Shown here: positions 44,925-54,094 of the stretch, in pieces
Layout of the letters: the number at the start of each line of letters is the position of its first letter
Position numbering within the stretch: position 1 is the first letter of the stretch
The notes under the pieces: model-generated
Told to the model about the DNA's origin: nothing
Seen by the model: only the letters and a program-made list of their open reading frames with translations
The model's database searches: none
Translations under genes and position numbers: made by a program
DNA from: Methylomonas methanica
GTDB taxonomy: Bacteria; Pseudomonadota; Gammaproteobacteria; Methylococcales; Methylomonadaceae
Direction: 5' to 3'
Assembly (NCBI RefSeq): GCF_001644035.1
Contig: NZ_LUUG01000088.1
Span: 105,191 to 169,190 of the forward strand
Length of the DNA stretch: 64,000 bases

Positions 44925-45736
44925 CACTTGCTCCCGAATAGCTTACTCAATAAGCCCTTTTTCTCTTCCTCAATAAAACGATGTGGTTTGGTTTCGCCCA
45001 AGTAACGCGCCACGATGTCCGCATAAGCCTGACCTGCATCGCTTTGCTCATCGAGAATGACCGGCGTACCGGAGTTTGACGCATTCAACACAGACTTGGA
45101 CTCGGGGATAACGCCCAACAAATGTAGCGACAAAATTTCCTGTACATCGTCAACGCTGAGCATCTCGCCCAATTTCACCCGGTCCGGCGAATAGCGCGAC
45201 AACAACAAATATTCCTTGATCGGCTCTTCGCCATTCTCGGCGCGACGCGACTTGCTGGACAAGATACCCAGCATCCTATCCGAATCCCTGACCGATGAGA
45301 CTTCCGGGTTAGTCACCACAAACGCATCGTCAGCAAAGTACATGGCAAGTGTAGCACCGCGCTCTATTCCTGCCGGTGAGTCACAAACGATGTATTTAAA
45401 GTCTTTGGACAACTCTTCCAGAATTTTGCCGACGCCTTCCGTTGTTAAGGCATCTTTATCACGGGTTTGCGATGCCGGCAATATAAATAGCTGGTCGCAA
45501 CGCTTGTCTCTTATCAAGGCTTGATTCAGGGTCGCTTCGTTGTTGATCACATTAACCAAATCATAAACCACGCGACGCTCGCATCCCATGATCAAGTCGA
45601 GATTACGCAGCCCCACATCGAAATCGATCACAGCGGTTTTATGTCCACGCTTCGCCAAGCCCATCGCGATAGCGGCGCTGGTTGTGGTTTTGCCCACACC
45701 ACCTTTTCCCGATGTTACTACGATAATTCTGGCCAA
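44924..45736 (-). CDS. minD: Septum site-determining ATPase MinD
   Basis: This membrane-associating ATPase of 270 residues recruits MinC to prevent polar division. The deviant Walker A is 'TSGKGGVGKTTTSAAI', followed by 'VIDFDVGLRNLDLIMGCE' and 'IVCDSPAGIERGA'. The C-terminal amphipathic targeting helix is visible as 'KKGLLSKLFGSK'. It is 21 bases after minC and overlaps minE. Confidence 0.97.
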   Translation of the reverse strand: MARIIVVTSGKGGVGKTTTSAAIAMGLAKRGHKTAVIDFDVGLRNLDLIMGCERRVVYDLVNVINNEATLNQALIRDKRCDQLFILPASQTRDKDALTTEGVGKILEELSKDFKYIVCDSPAGIERGATLAMYFADDAFVVTNPEVSSVRDSDRMLGILSSKSRRAENGEEPIKEYLLLSRYSPDRVKLGEMLSVDDVQEILSLHLLGVIPESKSVLNASNSGTPVILDEQSDAGQAYADIVARYLGETKPHRFIEEEKKGLLSKLFGSK

Positions 45737-45757
45737 TGTTGTTCCTCCAAGAAAAGC

Positions 45758-46498
45758 TTAAATATCTTTGATAATCAGAGTCTGGTTATCCAGACTGATC
45801 TGTACGGGCTTGTGCGCGGGATGCTTGCTCAAATCGTCGCTGAGCTGGTAAATGCCGGCTATCGAAATCAGTTCGGCTTGCAAATCCGAACAAAAAATAC
45901 GGCTGTTGACGTTACCCAGCACACCGGCTAACGCCCGTCCACGCAAGGATCCGTATATATGAATATTACCTTCCGCCATGATTTCCGCGCCGGCACTAAC
46001 GGTTGCAGTGACGATCAAATCGCCTTTTGCATAAACCCGCTGGCCCGAGCGGATCGGCTGGGTCACTAATTTATTTTCTATTGATTGACTAGCTTGCTTT
46101 TGCTCTTCCGGCGCGGGTGTCGGCAAAGTTTTTGCCGGCGCCTTGTTGACCAGGGGCACATTGCTGCCGTGCAGGGAATGCTGAGGCAAATTCATGGCCA
46201 AGGCGTCGCCGTTCTGTTGTTCGTTACCGCCGCGCAGCCCTATCGGCATGAAGCCGTGCTGACGGACGATAGCGACTATTTCGGTGAAATCAATTGGCAG
46301 GTTTTGCGCGTTAAGTTTTTGTAGATCGATCAGCAATGGCGAATTTTTAAAAAACTCGGGGGCCTGAACCACCTTTTCCTTGAGCTGTTGATCGATCAGA
46401 GAGATGTCGTTACTGGCTAACAGCAACACCGGCACGGTCAGAGACGTGCTTTTAAACTCCAAAGCTGTTTTTTGCGAAGTAGGTGCGCCGGTTGACAT
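45758..46498 (-). CDS. minC: Septum site-determining protein MinC
   Basis: MinC inhibits FtsZ polymerisation. The N-terminal FtsZ-binding domain (about 10-115) is followed by a variable Pro/Ala/Gln-rich linker (about 120-150). The beta-helical C-terminal domain (about 150-246) shows 'RSGQRVYAKGDLIVTATVSAGAEIMAEGNIHIYGSLRGRALAG', the MinD/septum-binding signature. The min genes are in the usual order. Confidence 0.95.
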   Translation of the reverse strand: MSTGAPTSQKTALEFKSTSLTVPVLLLASNDISLIDQQLKEKVVQAPEFFKNSPLLIDLQKLNAQNLPIDFTEIVAIVRQHGFMPIGLRGGNEQQNGDALAMNLPQHSLHGSNVPLVNKAPAKTLPTPAPEEQKQASQSIENKLVTQPIRSGQRVYAKGDLIVTATVSAGAEIMAEGNIHIYGSLRGRALAGVLGNVNSRIFCSDLQAELISIAGIYQLSDDLSKHPAHKPVQISLDNQTLIIKDI

Positions 46499-46566
46499 CG
46501 AGTTTGGAAAATCCGCTACTGAATGTCCGAAATACTATCATTTTCTGTGACAAAAAGCACAGTTCC

Positions 46567-47925
46567 TTACAGTAAAAACAAGGTTGCCAAGCCCAAAAAT
46601 GCCATGAATCCAACTACATCGGTAACGGTGGTCAGCAACACGCCGCCAGCCAGAGCGGGATCCACACCGATCTTGTCCAACAACACTGGAATCGCTACGC
46701 CCGATAAAGCCGCGCATACCAAATTGATCAACATTGCCACGCCGAGCAGCATGCCGATATGCGGATTATGGAACCACAGCCCGGCCACCACCGCCACCAC
46801 AACAGCCCAGACCAAGCCGTTTAATAGGCCTACGGAGACCTCTTTAAACAAAAGACTCACTGCATTACTGGTAGTGACCTGCCGCAAGGCCAAACCCCTG
46901 ACAACTAGCGTCAACGTCTGACTACCGGCGATACCGCCCATACTGGCAACAATCGGCATTAATACCGCCAATGCGACGATCTGCTGAATGGTGGCCTCAA
47001 ACAAATCGATGACCGAAGCGGCCAGGAACGCGGTAAGCAAATTCACACCCAACCAGAGCGCGCGTCGTTTGGCACTACTAAAGACCGGCGCAAACATATC
47101 CTGCTCTTCGCTCAAGCCGGCCATGCTCATTAGCGAGTGATTGGCTTCCTCACGAATCAAACCCACGACATCGTCGATAGTGATGCGCCCCAATACCTTG
47201 CCGTCATCCGCCAATACGGGCGCGGACAGCAATTTCCGCCGCTCGAACAATCCGGCGACGTCGCGACTAGACATACCGTACGGAATAGCCGAGCTACGGG
47301 TGTCCATAATCGATTCAACCTTGGTGTGCGGATCGTGAGTCAACAATTGATTAATCGGCAACAAGCCCTGAAACTGCTCTTTGCGGTCTACCACGATTAG
47401 ACTGTCTGTAGCGGCCGGCATATTCCCGCGCAACCTTAAATAACGCGTCACCACGTCCAGCGTCACGTCGGCGCGAATGGTCAATACATCGTCGGACATC
47501 AAGCCGCCGGCGGTATGCTCGTCGTAGCTAAGCGCCTTTTCGATACGATTACGATTATGTACGCCGATCGATTCCATCACTTGCGACAGCAACGGCTCGG
47601 GCAATACGTGCAGCAGATCGACCATGCCGTCAGCACCCATCGATTCGGTAGCGGCTATCAAATCCTTTCTATCGGTGATTTTCAGTAAGCTGCTGCCTAC
47701 TTCGACATTTATCTCGACCAGAATTTCGCCGATCACGCTGGGCGGCATCACTGCCCACAGCTTGGCTCGCAGTTCCGGCTCCAACGACTCGAGAATATGT
47801 GCCGCTTCCGCCGGATATAAGGAACGCACTAAGTTCCTAATCTCGATCAGAGAGTCTTTTGCCAGCACTTCGATGGCGCGATCTAAAAGATGCTCGGTAT
47901 TTTCAAGCTTTGCTGCTGATGTCAT
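46567..47925 (-). CDS. mgtE: MgtE family magnesium transporter
   Basis: This is a Mg2+ channel/transporter of 452 residues. It has an N-terminal superhelical domain (about 1-130, 'LYPAEAAHILESLEPELRAKLW'), a tandem CBS pair (about 135-260, 'IDDVVGLIREEA') and five membrane helices (about 290-450) with 'PIVASMGGIAGSQTLTLVVRGLA', the signature of the pore region. The cytosolic domains close the pore at high Mg2+. It precedes minC on the same strand by 68 bases, though a functional link is not implied. Confidence 0.95.
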   Translation of the reverse strand: MTSAAKLENTEHLLDRAIEVLAKDSLIEIRNLVRSLYPAEAAHILESLEPELRAKLWAVMPPSVIGEILVEINVEVGSSLLKITDRKDLIAATESMGADGMVDLLHVLPEPLLSQVMESIGVHNRNRIEKALSYDEHTAGGLMSDDVLTIRADVTLDVVTRYLRLRGNMPAATDSLIVVDRKEQFQGLLPINQLLTHDPHTKVESIMDTRSSAIPYGMSSRDVAGLFERRKLLSAPVLADDGKVLGRITIDDVVGLIREEANHSLMSMAGLSEEQDMFAPVFSSAKRRALWLGVNLLTAFLAASVIDLFEATIQQIVALAVLMPIVASMGGIAGSQTLTLVVRGLALRQVTTSNAVSLLFKEVSVGLLNGLVWAVVVAVVAGLWFHNPHIGMLLGVAMLINLVCAALSGVAIPVLLDKIGVDPALAGGVLLTTVTDVVGFMAFLGLATLFLL

Positions 47926-47960
47926 GGGTAAAAACCAAGAAATTGGGCTGGGTAATTGCG

Positions 47961-48818
47961 TTAACGCAATTCCCGATGCCTGACGATAACGTTAGGAGTA
48001 ATAGTTTGAAAGTGCTTACTTAATGCCTCAACCAGGTAAACCGAGCGATGTTGACCGCCGGTACAACCGATCGCTATGGTTAAATAACTGCGATTATCCG
48101 ACTCGAAGCGCGGCGCCCAGCGACCGATGAAATAACCTATGTCATGCAGAAACTCTTTCACGATCACTTCGTTCTGCAAAAAATCGATGACCTCGGCGTG
48201 CTTACCGGTCAATCCTCTCAGCTCCGGCGCCCAATAGGGATTGGGCAAACTGCGGGCATCGAACACAAAGTCGGCATCCAGCGGAATACCGTATTTAAAA
48301 CCGAAGGACTGAAACAAAATCGACAAAGAGCTTTTGCCCTTTTCGCCCAACCGGTTTTTCAGCAAATCCCGCAACTGATGATAGTGGGTAAAACTGGTAT
48401 CGATGACTATGTCGGCACGGGTCGCCACGGGCCGCAGCATTTCCCGTTCGATTTCCAGAGCCTCGCGTAGCGGCCGGCTTTCAGTCGTCAACGGATGGCG
48501 GCGGCGCGTTTCACTGTAACGCTTCAGAATAATGTTCTCGTCCGCCTCCATGTAAACCAGCTCGCAATCGATACCTTTGTTGCGAATAAAGCTCAGACTA
48601 TCCGGAAAGTCCGCCAACTTCTGATTACGGTTTCTGGCATCGATACCGATGGCTGTTTTACTGTAGGTCGCCGGATCTTTCAGCATCACATGATCGACAA
48701 AATCCTCGAGTAAGGTCACGGGAAGATTGTCGATACAGTAATAGCCGCAATCTTCCAAGGTATCCAAAGCGATACTCTTGCCCGATCCCGATAAGCCGCT
48801 AACGATGACTAGTTTCAT
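47961..48818 (-). CDS. rapZ: RNase adapter/nucleotide-binding protein RapZ
   Basis: The protein of 285 residues has Walker A 'SGLSGSGKS' at the N-terminus, followed by 'EDCGYYCIDNLP'. The C-terminal domain carries 'IAIGCTGGQHRSVYLVEAL'. In E. coli RapZ guides RNase E cleavage of GlmZ sRNA and controls amino-sugar supply. ATG 48818 is chosen because it gives the standard 'MKLVIVSGLSG' start. It follows hpf with ptsN missing between them. Confidence 0.95.
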   Translation of the reverse strand: MKLVIVSGLSGSGKSIALDTLEDCGYYCIDNLPVTLLEDFVDHVMLKDPATYSKTAIGIDARNRNQKLADFPDSLSFIRNKGIDCELVYMEADENIILKRYSETRRRHPLTTESRPLREALEIEREMLRPVATRADIVIDTSFTHYHQLRDLLKNRLGEKGKSSLSILFQSFGFKYGIPLDADFVFDARSLPNPYWAPELRGLTGKHAEVIDFLQNEVIVKEFLHDIGYFIGRWAPRFESDNRSYLTIAIGCTGGQHRSVYLVEALSKHFQTITPNVIVRHRELR

Positions 48819-48874
48819 ATCCAAACCGATACAGAGCAAATAAGCCTATTCACTCTGTATCGCTCAAGCTCAAA

Positions 48875-49165
48875 TTAACGATGGTTCTGATTTTTTTCTT
48901 TATGTTTGACGATTTGTCTGTCGAGTTTGTCGACCATGCTGTCGATAGCCGCGTACATATCTTCTTGCACATCTTCGGCATACAGTTTGGCGCCGCTGAT
49001 TTGCACGGCTGCTTCGGCTTTTTGCTCAAGCTTCTCAACGGTCAAAATGACGTGAACATCAACGACATTGTCGAAATGACGTTTGATTTTGCTGATTTTT
49101 TCATCAACGTAGGCTTTCAATGCTTCGGTGACTTCTACGTGATGACCTGTGATACTGACTTGCAT
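48875..49165 (-). CDS. hpf: Ribosome hibernation promoting factor (short form)
   Basis: The 96-residue protein has the beta-alpha-beta-beta-beta-alpha pattern of HPF/YfiA: 'QVSITGHHVEVTEALKAYVDEKISKI', 'VHVILTVEKLEQKAEAAVQI' and 'MYAAIDSMVDKLDRQIVKHKEK'. It binds the ribosomal decoding region in stationary phase. ATG 49165 has an AGGAG site. It is immediately downstream of rpoN, as in many gammaproteobacteria. Confidence 0.95.
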   Translation of the reverse strand: MQVSITGHHVEVTEALKAYVDEKISKIKRHFDNVVDVHVILTVEKLEQKAEAAVQISGAKLYAEDVQEDMYAAIDSMVDKLDRQIVKHKEKNQNHR

Positions 49166-49204
49166 GGAATACTCCTGTTTTTAAAAATTATTCTTCCAGA
49201 TTGA

Positions 49205-50641
49205 TCAAATGTGCCTTTTCCGCTGGCTGGTTGAAGGAATGGACATCGCTTCCCGATATTTGGCAATGGTGCGGCGCGCGACATTAATGCCCTTCTCATT
49301 CAATAAGTCCGATATTTTACTATCGCTCAATGGCTTGGCCGGATTTTCACTGCCGACCAACTCTTTTATCAGCGCCCGAATCGCGGTCGCCGAACACTCT
49401 CCCCCACCATCGGTACTAACATGGCTGGAGAAAAAATATTTAAATTCGATCACACCGTGCGGGGTGTGCATGTATTTTTGCGTGGTAACCCGAGAGATCG
49501 TCGACTCGTGCAACTCCAACTCCTCGGCAATATCTCGCAATACCATCGGCTTCATCGCAATCGCGCCGTGCTCGAAAAAATCGCCTTGTTTTTCGACGAT
49601 GCTTCTGGCCACGCGCAACAAGGTGTCGTTGCGGCTATGCAGGCTTTTAATGAACCAGCGCGCTTCCTGCAGATGATTTTTCATGCTGACGTTGTCATGA
49701 CTGTTGTCGGCACGCTTGATCATCCCGGAATAAAAAGGATTGACGCGCAATTTGGGCGCAATCTCCGGGTTCAGGCTAACCAGCCACTGGCCGCTGACTT
49801 TGGCGACAAACACATCAGGTACCACATATTCGACATCCGAATCCTGCAAGCGCGCACCCGGCTTGGGATCTAGGGTTCTAATCAGCGCCAATACGCCCTT
49901 CAGCACATCCTCGGTCAGGCCAATCCGCTTCATCAGGCGGGCCTGATCGCAACTGGCCAATAAATCCAAATGTCTATGCACGAACTCCAAAGCTTCCGAC
50001 CGATAAGGCGTCGTAACCGGCAATTGCTGCAGCTGCAAGCCCAGACAATCGGCCAAATCCAACGCGGCTACGCCGACAGGATCGAAGTTTTGTACCATAT
50101 GCAGCACGGCGAGGACTTCATCCATTTCCAAGCCTTCCAGTTGATCCTGCAATCCCTGGAAAATATCCGCCAATTCGCTGGTCACATAACCGTCGTCATT
50201 AACGGCGTCGATGATAGACGTAGCAATCGCATAATCGCGATCCGAGATTGGAATCAACTCCAACTGCCAGACCAGATGATCCCTTAAAGACTCTGACTTG
50301 CCGCGAAAGGCTTCGAATTCCGGGCTATCGCCTTCATCTCCGCCGCTGGGCAACGAACTTTCGTAAACGTCGTCCCAACTGACATCGACCGGCAATTCGT
50401 CCGGCATATCGGTTTGCGAACCTTCGCTGGTCTGCTGATCGGTGTTTTCCAGCTTTTTGTCCCTGAACTCGAGATTAGGCAACTCCTCTTCATCGATTTC
50501 CAACATCATGTTGGATTCCAAGGCTTGCTGGATTTCCTGTTGCAAATCCAGAGTCGACATCTGCAACAGTTTGATCGCCTGCTGCAATTGCGGCGTCATG
50601 GTCAGACTTTGACCGATACGGAGTTGTAGAGATTGCTTCAT
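49205..50641 (-). CDS. rpoN: RNA polymerase sigma-54 factor
   Basis: This is sigma-54 of 478 residues. The glutamine-rich activator-interacting region I is at the N-terminus ('SLTMTPQLQQAIKLLQMSTLDLQQEIQQAL'). An acidic region II (about 50-110) follows, then the core-binding and DNA-binding domain. The RpoN box is the 'ARRTIAKYREAMSIPSTSQRK' segment at the end. It serves promoters with -24/-12 elements together with enhancer-binding activators. It lies between lptB and hpf on one transcript. Confidence 0.97.
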   Translation of the reverse strand: MKQSLQLRIGQSLTMTPQLQQAIKLLQMSTLDLQQEIQQALESNMMLEIDEEELPNLEFRDKKLENTDQQTSEGSQTDMPDELPVDVSWDDVYESSLPSGGDEGDSPEFEAFRGKSESLRDHLVWQLELIPISDRDYAIATSIIDAVNDDGYVTSELADIFQGLQDQLEGLEMDEVLAVLHMVQNFDPVGVAALDLADCLGLQLQQLPVTTPYRSEALEFVHRHLDLLASCDQARLMKRIGLTEDVLKGVLALIRTLDPKPGARLQDSDVEYVVPDVFVAKVSGQWLVSLNPEIAPKLRVNPFYSGMIKRADNSHDNVSMKNHLQEARWFIKSLHSRNDTLLRVARSIVEKQGDFFEHGAIAMKPMVLRDIAEELELHESTISRVTTQKYMHTPHGVIEFKYFFSSHVSTDGGGECSATAIRALIKELVGSENPAKPLSDSKISDLLNEKGINVARRTIAKYREAMSIPSTSQRKRHI

Positions 50642-50654
50642 GACTATTCGAATT

Positions 50655-51380
50655 TCATAAACTAAATTTCTCGCCTAGATACACTCTACGCACCTCTTCG
50701 TTATCCACCAACTGGCGCGACTGGCCTTCGGCGATAACCTGCCCATTATTCAAAATATAAGCGCGATCGCAAATCTCCAATGTTTCCCTCACTTTGTGCT
50801 CGGTAATCAAAATACCGATACCCCGGTGCTTCAAGTGCGCAATGATTTTTTGCAGTTCCAGCACCGAAATCGGATCGACCCCGGCAAACGGTTCGTCCAG
50901 CAGGATAAACTGCGGCTCGCTCGCTAGCGCCCGAGCAATTTCCACCCGGCGCCGCTCACCACCTGACAGCCCCAGTGCCACCTGATTACGCAAGTGGTTG
51001 ATATTAAACTCTGTCAGTAACTCGTCAATCAACAACTCGATTTGACCGTCAGTCAAATCCGCCCGAATCTGTAAAACCGCGCGTAAATTATCAGCCACGC
51101 TTAATTTACGGAATACCGAAGCTTCTTGCGCCAGATAACCGATCCCCAAGCGCGCGCGCCGATGCATCGGATGATGCGTGATGCGTTGCTCGTCGAGAAA
51201 AATCTCACCGCTATCGGCTTTGACTAAACCCACCATCATGTAAAAGCTGGTGGTTTTCCCGGCGCCGTTCGGGCCCAGCAAACCTACTACTTCCCCGGTA
51301 TCGACCCGCAGACTGACCCCATCGACCACATTTCGGTTGTTGTAGCGTTTAAACAGCTGTTCCGCAACCAATCGCGCCAT
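50655..51380 (-). CDS. lptB: LPS export ABC transporter ATPase LptB
   Basis: LptB powers extraction of lipopolysaccharide by LptFG. Of its 241 residues, Walker A is 'GPNGAGKTTSFYMM', signature 'LSGGERRRVEIARALA', Walker B 'FILLDEPFAGVDPI' and H-loop 'ITEHKVRETL'. The stop of lptA touches the lptB start (one-base overlap), indicating coupling. Confidence 0.97.
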   Translation of the reverse strand: MARLVAEQLFKRYNNRNVVDGVSLRVDTGEVVGLLGPNGAGKTTSFYMMVGLVKADSGEIFLDEQRITHHPMHRRARLGIGYLAQEASVFRKLSVADNLRAVLQIRADLTDGQIELLIDELLTEFNINHLRNQVALGLSGGERRRVEIARALASEPQFILLDEPFAGVDPISVLELQKIIAHLKHRGIGILITEHKVRETLEICDRAYILNNGQVIAEGQSRQLVDNEEVRRVYLGEKFSL

Positions 51381-51880
51381 TATTGCGCCTGCTTGGGCTT
51401 AGGTTTAATAACCGAGTGCACGCGCTTGCCGTCCGACTGCGCCTCACCAGCCTTCAGCAAGGAGTTCTTGGTATCGTACTCGATATAGTCACTGGATTGT
51501 TTGGCATCACCCTGCCAAACCGAGGCATTTTTCATAAATTTCAGCAAATTCTGGTCGGGGTAAAATTCGTTGATCAATCCTTCCCCGTGCATTTCTTCCT
51601 TGCCAACCGCAGGCAACTGTTTGAATCGCGACGGTTTACCGGTGGCAATCAATTTGATAATCGCACCATCCTTCAAGTAAACCACCAACTTATCGCCATC
51701 GATTCTGATCGTCCCCTGAGTAGCAACCACATTGCCGGTATAGGTGCTGATCTGCGCCTTTTCGTCGTAAACCGCATTATCCGAATCGATGTAGATGGGT
51801 TGTTCGGAATCCGACTCCAGACCAAACGCCATCCGCGCCGAGAATAACAGGCCTAGACCGACCATTTTACTTAATTTCAT
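51380..51880 (-). CDS. lptA: LPS transport periplasmic protein LptA
   Basis: A signal peptide ('MKLSKMVGLGLLFSARMAFG') precedes a beta-jellyroll OstA domain: 'QPIYIDSDNAVYDEKAQISTYTGNVVATQGTIRIDGDKL'. LptA bridges the inner and outer membrane LPS machines. It overlaps lptC by 14 bases. Confidence 0.94.
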   Translation of the reverse strand: MKLSKMVGLGLLFSARMAFGLESDSEQPIYIDSDNAVYDEKAQISTYTGNVVATQGTIRIDGDKLVVYLKDGAIIKLIATGKPSRFKQLPAVGKEEMHGEGLINEFYPDQNLLKFMKNASVWQGDAKQSSDYIEYDTKNSLLKAGEAQSDGKRVHSVIKPKPKQAQ

Positions 51881-52433
51881 AGCGACCTTTCACTTTGGAC
51901 AACAATTTCAGGTGAATCGGACTAACAAAAGTCGCTTCCATTCCTACTCCCGCCGTTTTGTTGGGCGGGCTGACGATCTCCGCCCACGCCTGTGTCTCCG
52001 CATAATGGCTGGCGAGTTTCACCCGCAAATCCGATGTATTGATGGTCAGCGCCGAATTGGTCTTCGACGCTTCCCGGTTGATATAAGCACTACCGTTGAG
52101 TTGTAAATTATCGCCGTCCGCCGCCATCACGCCGCTGTCGGCCCTGATCAGCCAAGGCATCTGGTTGGGGTTATACAAAGTCATCACCGGCTTTTCCAGA
52201 TGCGTGCTGCCGTCGGCTTTAAAGTGCTGCATTTTTTCCGCCGCCAATTCGCTTTTCGGCACGCCGTCGATATTCATTTCTTTTTTGAAATAACCCAGGC
52301 TAAAAAAATCCGGACTATTTTCGACAATTTTCATTTCGGCGTCACGCTGTTCATTGAGCTGTACCAGCCACCATGACAACAATGCGGCCAAGCCGACATA
52401 AATAAAAATCTGTAGATTTTTCAGTACAGTCAT
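51867..52433 (-). CDS. lptC: LPS export protein LptC
   Basis: A single N-terminal membrane helix ('LQIFIYVGLAALLSWWLVQL') leads to a periplasmic LptC beta domain ('FFSLGYFKKEMNIDGVPKSEL', 'MTLYNPNQMPWLIRADSGVMAADGDNLQLNGSA'). It receives LPS from LptBFG and passes it to LptA. It overlaps kdsC by 4 bases. Confidence 0.92.
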   Translation of the reverse strand: MTVLKNLQIFIYVGLAALLSWWLVQLNEQRDAEMKIVENSPDFFSLGYFKKEMNIDGVPKSELAAEKMQHFKADGSTHLEKPVMTLYNPNQMPWLIRADSGVMAADGDNLQLNGSAYINREASKTNSALTINTSDLRVKLASHYAETQAWAEIVSPPNKTAGVGMEATFVSPIHLKLLSKVKGRYEIK

Positions 52434-52966
52434 AAATAGGTTTGCAGCACGCCGTCAAAGCTACCTTGGACTTGCATGATTAAATCGCATACTTCCCGAA
52501 CCGCGCCTAAACCGCCGGCAGTCTGTGTTTGCCAATGCGCGTGGCCCTTGAGCACGAAATTGGCATCTTGCACCGCAACCGCAAAACCCACCTGACGCAT
52601 GACAGGCAAATCCAGAATGTCGTCGCCGATATACGCCACTTGTTCGGGCGTCAACGCCAGGCGCTGCAAAATTTCCGCGAATGCCGCGCGCTTGTTCTCG
52701 TGGCCTTGATAGACTAGTTCGACCCCTAGGCCCTGCATGCGCAGCGTGACTGAATTGGATTTGCGACCGGAAATTACTGCCACTTCCACGCCGGTCTGAC
52801 GCAGCAATTTAATGCCGTGCCCGTCGCGGGCGTGAAAACATTTGTATTCCTTGCCGTTGTCGTCGAAGAACAAGCGACCGTCGGTCAGCACGCCATCCAC
52901 GTCCAAAATTAACAGCTTTAGTTGCTTAACAATACTCAGTAATTGGGGATTTAAATCCAACATCAT
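52430..52966 (-). CDS. kdsC: Kdo-8-phosphate phosphatase KdsC
   Basis: This is a HAD-superfamily phosphatase of 178 residues that dephosphorylates Kdo-8-P in LPS inner-core synthesis. The catalytic motif 'LILDVDGVLTDG' contains both aspartates, 'ISGRKSNSVTLR' supplies motif II and 'YIGDDILDLPVM' motif IV. It is between kdsD and lptC. Confidence 0.95.
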   Translation of the reverse strand: MMLDLNPQLLSIVKQLKLLILDVDGVLTDGRLFFDDNGKEYKCFHARDGHGIKLLRQTGVEVAVISGRKSNSVTLRMQGLGVELVYQGHENKRAAFAEILQRLALTPEQVAYIGDDILDLPVMRQVGFAVAVQDANFVLKGHAHWQTQTAGGLGAVREVCDLIMQVQGSFDGVLQTYL

Positions 52967-52975
52967 TTGCTACTC

Positions 52976-53965
52976 TCAGACTATGCCGGCCCGCAGCAAA
53001 TCGTGCATATTCAAGGCACCCAACAACTTTTGTTGGTTGTCGACGACCAATAGGGCATTGATTTTTTTACTTTCCATGATTTGCATGGCCTCCGCCGCCA
53101 ACATATTCACATCGATCACTTTGCAAGGGCCGGTCATGACTTGGGCGATTCGGGTGGCATGCACATCCAGATTTTTTTCCAGCATCCGCCGCAAGTCACC
53201 ATCGGTAAATATCCCGGTGACCCGTCCCTCGCCATCGATCACTGCGGTCATACCCAGCTTCTTGCCTGTCATTTCCAGTAAGGCATCACTCACCAAAACG
53301 GTATCAGTAACCACCGGCACTTCGCTACCGCTATGCATGATGTCGTTGACCTGCAACAATAAACGCTTACCCAAACTGCCGCCAGGGTGCGACAACGCAA
53401 AATCATCGCGGGTAAAGCCCTTGGTTTCCAATAGCGAAACCGCCAATGCGTCGCCCATTACCAGTGCAGCCGTGGTGCTGGCGGTCGGCGCCAGACCCAA
53501 TGGACAAGCCTCTTGTTCGACCGCGACGTTGATGTGTACGCTGGCAAACCGGGCCAAAGCGGAATCGGGATTACCGGTCAGCGCAATCAGAGGCACACCG
53601 AGTCGCTTAATAATAGGCAATATCGTCAGGATTTCTTCGGTTTCGCCGGAATTGGACAAAGCCAGCACCACGTCCTGCCGGGTAATCATGCCAAGATCGC
53701 CGTGACTGGCTTCTCCCGGATGTACAAAGAAAGCCGGGGTGCCGGTACTGGCAAGCGTGGCGGCAATTTTACCGGCAATATGCCCGGATTTGCCCATACC
53801 TGTGACCACCACCCGGCCTTTACAGGCCAGCAGCAAACGGCAGGCGCTAACAAATTGCTCATCGATGCGTGCAGCCAAGCCGGCAACCGCCTGCATTTCG
53901 GTCTGAATCACCGCCAACGCCAACGCCTGTATGTCTTGATCACAACCCACGCAAATTAACTCCAC
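52976..53965 (-). CDS. kdsD: Arabinose-5-phosphate isomerase KdsD
   Basis: This makes D-arabinose-5-phosphate for Kdo synthesis. The SIS domain (about 35-175) has 'GKGRVVVTGMGKSGHIAGKIAATLASTGTPAFFVHPGEASHGDL'-type core segments, split here as 'VVVTGMGKSGHIAGK' and 'FVHPGEASHGDLGMI'. A tandem CBS pair forms about 200-325. I chose GTG 53965 because it yields 329 residues, matching E. coli KdsD (328); the open frame extends to 54016 without a ribosome site. It is the first gene of the kds-lpt-rpoN-hpf run and is divergent from mlaF. Confidence 0.93.
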   Translation of the reverse strand: MELICVGCDQDIQALALAVIQTEMQAVAGLAARIDEQFVSACRLLLACKGRVVVTGMGKSGHIAGKIAATLASTGTPAFFVHPGEASHGDLGMITRQDVVLALSNSGETEEILTILPIIKRLGVPLIALTGNPDSALARFASVHINVAVEQEACPLGLAPTASTTAALVMGDALAVSLLETKGFTRDDFALSHPGGSLGKRLLLQVNDIMHSGSEVPVVTDTVLVSDALLEMTGKKLGMTAVIDGEGRVTGIFTDGDLRRMLEKNLDVHATRIAQVMTGPCKVIDVNMLAAEAMQIMESKKINALLVVDNQQKLLGALNMHDLLRAGIV

Positions 53966-54094
53966 GCACCGAAACAAAAAGGAACCATTATTGCATGTTA
54001 TTAACCGACTTTTCACCCCAAGTCATTGACTTATTCTCGACGAGTCATAGAAAATAGCCTGTTCCCAATCCAAAAACTCCTGTGATTCCGGTAG

